DNA from: Ostrinia nubilalis
Lineage: Eukaryota; Arthropoda; Insecta; Lepidoptera; Crambidae
Reading direction: 5' to 3'
Length of the DNA: 64,000 nt
NCBI RefSeq assembly: GCF_963855985.1
Contig: NC_087117.1
Coordinates: 873,001 to 937,000 of the forward strand
The notes beneath the pieces were generated by a model. That model saw nothing but the letters and a program-made list of their open reading frames with translations, did not search any database and had not been told where the DNA came from. The position numbers were made by a program, and so were the translations under genes. Positions within the stretch are counted from its first letter, which is position 1. Every line of letters begins with the position of its first letter. Below are positions 59,961 to 64,000 of the stretch, piece after piece.

Positions 59961-60690
59961 ATACGCAAAAAAAAACTTTATTTTTAACACAATGTTTATT
60001 TTGAGTAACAAATCGTCAAAAAGGAACACATTAAAATCAAATTATAGTAGTCTCAATTTTTTATTTTATTTTTTAAGCAATTTAAAAATAGAACAAAGAC
60101 GCAATTGGAATACCCACCCATCCCTAGTACAAAATCGGTTGTGTATATCCGACGTCAAAATTACCAAACTTTACCGAAGTAAAACGATGGTTCTGATCAA
60201 ACGCCAAACAAAAGTCCTTAGAACAATGAAAGTTCAGTACATCCGCCACCAAAAACAATTATTTTGTACCAAACATTCTTAATGTTTATACTCATCAATC
60301 TACCTACAAATACCATAAAATAAAAACAAAAGGACACTGTTTCTTTTATTTTCGAACTTCCTAGTACAACGACGGGTGTGTACGTACGTCACAGTTTTTT
60401 TTTCTCTGACTTCCCTAGTAAAGAGATGGTTGTGACTTTCAGTCATCAAAACGATAAAGTGTCCAAACTTATAAATATAAAGACGAAATTCTAGATACAT
60501 TCAATATCAATACGAATACAAATGTATAAGCTATTCCAACAAACGATGTCGATGCCTCCTAAGTAAATAATCGTAAGCCACAAAATATCAATTTTGATTT
60601 TATAAGCATTTTATAATTACTAAAATACGTATTATCGAACCCGCGAACAAAAATTGCAATATCATTTAAAATAAAAGATTTTTCACACGT
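59961..60690. other. Gene-free AT-rich stretch
   Basis: A 139-codon ORF (59863-60282) starts inside the MITE and has no recognised domain; not annotated as a gene. Confidence 0.5.
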
Positions 60691-60733
60691 ATTCAATCGT
60701 ATGTAATCCACGATCGCAACGTATACTATCGTA

Positions 60734-61247
60734 ATGTCCTGTGCGATCGTCTACAGGGGAGAAGCGGTTTGGTTCACCGCTAGCGAGCGCATACTATTAG
60801 GTAAGTAGTAATTACAGTTTTCCTTTTGGTGTTGAAAATTGCCTTATATTTTGTTACTAGCTATGCAAAACTATAGTAATTAACACATACGATTCTTTAC
60901 GTTCCTTTTTTAAGCTAACAAAGTATCGTATGTTTTACATACCATGATAAACGTTGTCAATTAAATTTTTTTTTTATCGTATGTAATACATACGATTATT
61001 AACGTGGTTTGTTTTCGTACGTTTGATATTGTATGTGCAATTTAATATTGTTTACGTTGGTAAATTGAGTATTTATTCCTATTGTAACGTTTAATTACGA
61101 TTTTTTCGTCTTCGTTGTGAAGTTAAATTATATTTTATGTTTGTGTTTTTTTAATATTTTCAGATTCGCCATTGCCTGAAGGAGCTGATTTAATAGAAAT
61201 CCAAGCATTTTCTAATTTGATCTCCAGTGATTTACTTAGTGATGAAG
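60734..61247 (+). CDS. First two coding exons of an unrecognised gene or transposon
   Basis: Exon 60734-60800 (ATG TCC TGT...TTA G|GTAAGTAG) joins in phase 1 to 61164-61247 (ATATTTTCAG|AT TCG CCA...GAA G|GTACTTC). Product begins MSCAIVYRGEAVWFTASERI, LLDSPLPEGADLIEIQAFSN, LISSDLLSDEG. The splice signals and matching phases support it. No domain is recognised. Further exons are unclear: a Helitron-like element starts nine bases after the second donor, and the next coding-like sequence on this strand is the right arm of the inverted repeat (61985 on). The region before the ATG has several CGTATG/CATACG motifs. It may be the 5' end of the same element whose 3' end is duplicated in that inverted repeat. 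Confidence 0.5.
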
Positions 61248-61256
61248 GTACTTCGA

Positions 61257-61440
61257 TCCTACTAATATTATAAATGCGAAAGTTAGGATGTCTGGATATC
61301 AGGATGTCTGGAAATTTGTAACTCTTTCGCGCAAAAACTACCGAACAGATTTTGATGAAACTTTACAGTATTTTTGTTTATAACCCAGAATAACATAACA
61401 TATAGGCTATAATTTATGACGATCTGTGACAAACTAAATT
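61257..61440 (+). mobile_element. Helitron-like element, ATAAATGCGAAAG family, 3' truncated
   Basis: A|TCCTACTAATATTATAAATG, CAAAAACTACCGAACAGATT, AATTTATGACGATCTGTGAC. Terminal CTAG lost. Confidence 0.55.
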
Positions 61441-61453
61441 TCTTTAATAAGTG

Positions 61454-62444
61454 ACATTTTTATGTATTTTTATAAGTAATCAATAATAGGTAAAAAGCTT
61501 TATAACTAAAAAAAGTAAATCTGAATCACTCTCAGCATTATGATTAAAAGAATCTACAAGAAGATTGTGATAGAATTGGTGATGCACCGCTGGAATGACA
61601 CCTCTAGTACAAAGGCTTACCAAGTATTTTTTTTTTAACTTTGGTTATAGGTAGCATATTTTATGGTTAAAAAGGAAGCAAACATCAGAGTAATCTTGCT
61701 GTCGTCGTCTCGTGTTAGTTTTAGTAACAACAGTCATATATTGAGACTCATCCAAATGATATTTATAATGGAGTTTATTTGAACACAACATCACCGTTCA
61801 AGTTCTTAGTCCAATTTTTACAGCCTAAGATTGACTCAAAATCCAAAAATTTGGTATGATGCAACTCGATTACAGTATATGGTTTCCCATCTTGTTTAGC
61901 CCATCGTACCAATGAAAACCATTCTAAAGGAGTATAAATACATTTATTTTTGGCACATCTTTCAATCAAAGCATGAAACTACAACCATGTACTGTGATCG
62001 TGTTGGATCATACCAAATTTTTGGATTTTAAGTCAACCTTAGGCTGTAAAAATTGGACCAAGAACTTGAACGCTGTTGTGCAATGGATGAAAATAAAAGA
62101 AGTCAAGGTGCTTCCTTCTGAGCCAAATAAACTCCATTATAAATATCATTTGAATGAGTCTCAATATATGACTGTTGTTACTAAAACTAACACGAGACGA
62201 CGACAGCAAGATTACTCTGATGTTTGCCCCCTTTTTAACCATGTGCTACTATAACCAAAGTTAAAAAAAATACTTGGTAAGCCTTTGTACTAGTGGTGTC
62301 ATTCCAGCGGTGCATCACCAATTCTATCACAATCTTCTTGTAGATTCTTCTAATCATAATGCTGAGACTGATTCAGATTAACTTTTTTTGGTTATAAAGT
62401 TTTTTACCTATTATTGATTACTTATAAAAATACATAAAAATGTA
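61454..62444. repeat. Inverted duplication of a protein-coding 3' region
   Basis: Arms 61454-61882 and 61985-62444 are reverse complements over about 430-460 bp, with a loop of about 100 bp. Both encode, outward from the loop, TVI.L.HTKFLDF.S.LGCKN WTKNLN. The right arm keeps the longer frame (KIKEVKVLPSEPNKLHYKYH, LNESQYMTVVTKTNTRRRQQ), the left arm has a deletion there. The loop adds PLEWFSLVRWAKQDGKP upstream of the shared part on the minus strand. Confidence 0.8.
61985..62254 (+). pseudogene. C-terminal fragment of an unrecognised protein (right arm)
   Basis: Open to the stop at 62252-62254. The PY.V.E...T.FLDF......C pattern with VVQWMKIKEVKVL resembles C-terminal parts of uncharacterised transposon proteins in insects, but no family is claimed. 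No start codon of its own is likely; the Met at 61973 lies outside the arm. Confidence 0.45.
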
Positions 62445-62820
62445 ACTAAATAAAATAAATATCTTTAAAAGTCCAGTAGAAAAAAATAACTCATAACTTA
62501 AACTTAATTGATTTCAGAAAAAAAAAACACAATTTACTGAATTATCATTAATTATTATTCATGTTACCTATTATATAGATTCCTTATGTACAATTTTTGA
62601 ATAATATTAGAGGCTTTAGTAAGATTAAATACTATTTTTTTTAAAGTAAGAACAATAACGATGTAACTTTGTTAATTGATTTTATCAAAATTAAGAATAG
62701 ATTTTGCTTATTTTAAGGTTAATAAAGAAGATAAATATTCCTTTTATCACTTTATAAATAAAACTTTTTAATTTAATCGTTGTACGCGCCAGCATTAAAA
62801 CCTCATACATTTCAAACTCA
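62445..62820. other. Gene-free AT-rich stretch
   Basis: No ORF or repeat recognised. Confidence 0.5.
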
Positions 62821-63108
62821 TGTCACACTATTCTATCACTCATTCTGACAGTCCTTTTCCTATCCTCTCCCTCCCACCTTCAGTCTCGCTCTCGCATCGC
62901 AACGCGCCGCTTCGCCTACCTATCTGGGCGTTAATACTAAATAAGTATCCAAAATAAACCAATTCAAATAAACACAAATCGCGCGCTAAACTCATCTCAA
63001 TAAAAATTCAAGTGTTTGTGAAAGTGAAAGAAGAACCAAGCTTGGACCGTCCTGTGGAGTCTGCTCAATCGAAGGTATCCCATCCCGTTCCTATCCCAAT
63101 CTCCTACA
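62821..63108 (+). repeat. Probable 5' LTR of a second BEL/Pao element
   Basis: Begins TGTCACACTATTCTATC and would end CTCCTACA, nine bases before the primer-binding-like TGGTCCTTCGAGCCGGAT (63118-63135). The site is almost the same as in the 45753 element. The left boundary is a guess because the other LTR lies outside the window. Confidence 0.45.
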
Positions 63109-63632
63109 ACTCCTTTCTGGTCCTTCGAGCCGGATCGTTCATTTCCTATCCTTTACACTTACAGAAAATCACAACTACACATTTTCACGCATCCGTCATT
63201 TTGACAACCCTCTAGAAAATTCTAGAAAATTCGCTCGTTTGACACATTCTTTCTGGAAAGTTCGATTCGTTTGACATTTGACACATTCTAGTGGGTCTAG
63301 ACAAAGTGCAAATTATAATCGCAAACCAGTCGATAAGTGGTCGAAAAGCCCCTTTTTTGTATGGAGTTTTGACGGATTCGATTTTCGATTCGATCAAAAA
63401 GTGCGTTTTGTCTAGGGGGGTAGAAATTACTATTCACTCAAACGTCAACTCGTTGTTTGTAAACACGTGTATTTTTTAAATTCAATCTTTTAAAATTTTA
63501 TTTCAATTCAATTTCAAATTCGCTTACATACGCTACGCATTTTATTTTCCTACTGGATTATAAATAAATACGCACAACTCAACTCATTTTTAACGCTAGC
63601 TCTCGTGCGTGTGTTTGCTCACCTACAATACA

Positions 63633-64000
63633 ATGGAGGGAGTAAAACGCAAAATTAATTTGCTTGAAGCTAAAAAAGAAGCGCTTTTTCAGAGGGTTCA
63701 GGAACTATACGACCTCAGCCTAAAGGTCTCCGACCCTCAGATTGAACAAATTTTCATGTCTCGCATGCATTCGATTGAAAAAACAAGATCGGATTTTCTT
63801 GATACTATTGACGAACTTAATTTGTGTTATATGAAAAATGATGAGGAACTCAAACCTACATTTGCCGCACTCAACTCGTTTGACGATTTGTACTGTAACA
63901 TCCTTTCGGTGCAAAGCTCCATCGCACAACTAAAGGCCAACACAGAGCGTCGCAAACATGATTTCGTAAAAAAATTACCGCCTTTAGAATTAGTCTCTTT
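63633..64000 (+). CDS. N-terminal part of a BEL/Pao-type gag polyprotein (runs off the edge)
   Basis: ATG at 63633 opens a frame that stays open to the end of the window (122 codons): MEGVKRKINLLEAKKEALFQ, RVQELYDLSL, then alternating charged and hydrophobic residues that suggest a long coiled coil (QIFMSRMHSIEKTRSDFLDT, IDELNLCYMKNDEELKPTFA). The N-terminal coiled region followed by KLPPLELVS, which resembles the LPK(I/L)..P start of the BEL gag domain, fits BEL/Pao elements. A primer-binding-like site lies 515 bases upstream. The complete ORF and 3' LTR must lie to the right. Confidence 0.65.
   Translation, partial: MEGVKRKINLLEAKKEALFQRVQELYDLSLKVSDPQIEQIFMSRMHSIEKTRSDFLDTIDELNLCYMKNDEELKPTFAALNSFDDLYCNILSVQSSIAQLKANTERRKHDFVKKLPPLELVS

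Noticed and set aside
59863..60282. 139-codon ORF
   Set aside because: It begins inside the end of a MITE and continues through A-rich intergenic sequence with no recognisable motifs.

Overview
This looks like AT-rich intergenic and intronic DNA from a moth or butterfly (Lepidoptera). Most of the window is transposon-derived. The insect assignment rests on GT-AG split genes, a clip-domain serine protease, and the repeat types: 5'-truncated RTE-like LINE ends whose remnant peptide (HIARR.DGRWGRKVLEW...GRPPTRWTDDLVKVAGR) I recognise from lepidopteran endonuclease-reverse transcriptases, CTAG-ending Helitron-like elements, tRNA-derived SINEs, many MITEs, and BEL/Pao and Gypsy LTR elements. No bacterial genes, CRISPR arrays or rRNA were seen. 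No database search was possible; family names come from recognition alone.

Layout. 1-15.7 kb: repeats only, with a GC-rich minisatellite of about 24 near-palindromic units (10.83-11.24 kb), an orphan minus-strand core promoter plus leader exon (10.4 kb) and a possible minus-strand exon (11.6 kb). 15.7-18.0 kb: a deleted Gypsy element that keeps an intact DD35E integrase and a small ORF with a myristoylation-type start and one membrane segment. 18-22 kb: repeats. 22.39-24.70 kb: a complete three-exon gene for an unrecognised 202-residue cysteine-containing protein. 25.0-26.97 kb: a large terminal-inverted-repeat element. 28.6-29.7 kb: a fold-back element. 30.3-32.0 kb: the first of two copies of a non-coding DNA element with 4-bp target duplications; the second is at 44.1-45.7 kb. 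33.3-36.3 kb: a small gene for a 30-residue secreted-peptide precursor. 36.6-37.8 kb: an element with an 8-bp target duplication and a possible transposase first exon. 38.2-39.1 kb: a dead mariner.

40.2-55.7 kb: the first six recognisable exons of a snake-like clip-domain serine protease. They encode the signal peptide, the complete six-cysteine clip domain, the catalytic His and the catalytic Asp. The exons carrying the catalytic Ser are not visible. The introns are packed with transposons: a recent Gypsy derivative with identical LTRs and a gag-integrase fusion ORF, itself two layers deep in older repeats; a BEL/Pao element inserted in a LINE; and four consecutive repeats in the intron between the His and Asp exons.

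55.7-64.0 kb: more repeats, a decayed LINE with its YADD motif, the first two exons of an unrecognised gene or element (60.73 kb), a 0.43-0.46 kb-armed inverted duplication (61.45-62.44 kb), and the start of a second BEL/Pao element running off the right edge. The few host genes do not form an operon or pathway. The main biological story is layered transposition into and around them, much of it datable by target duplications.
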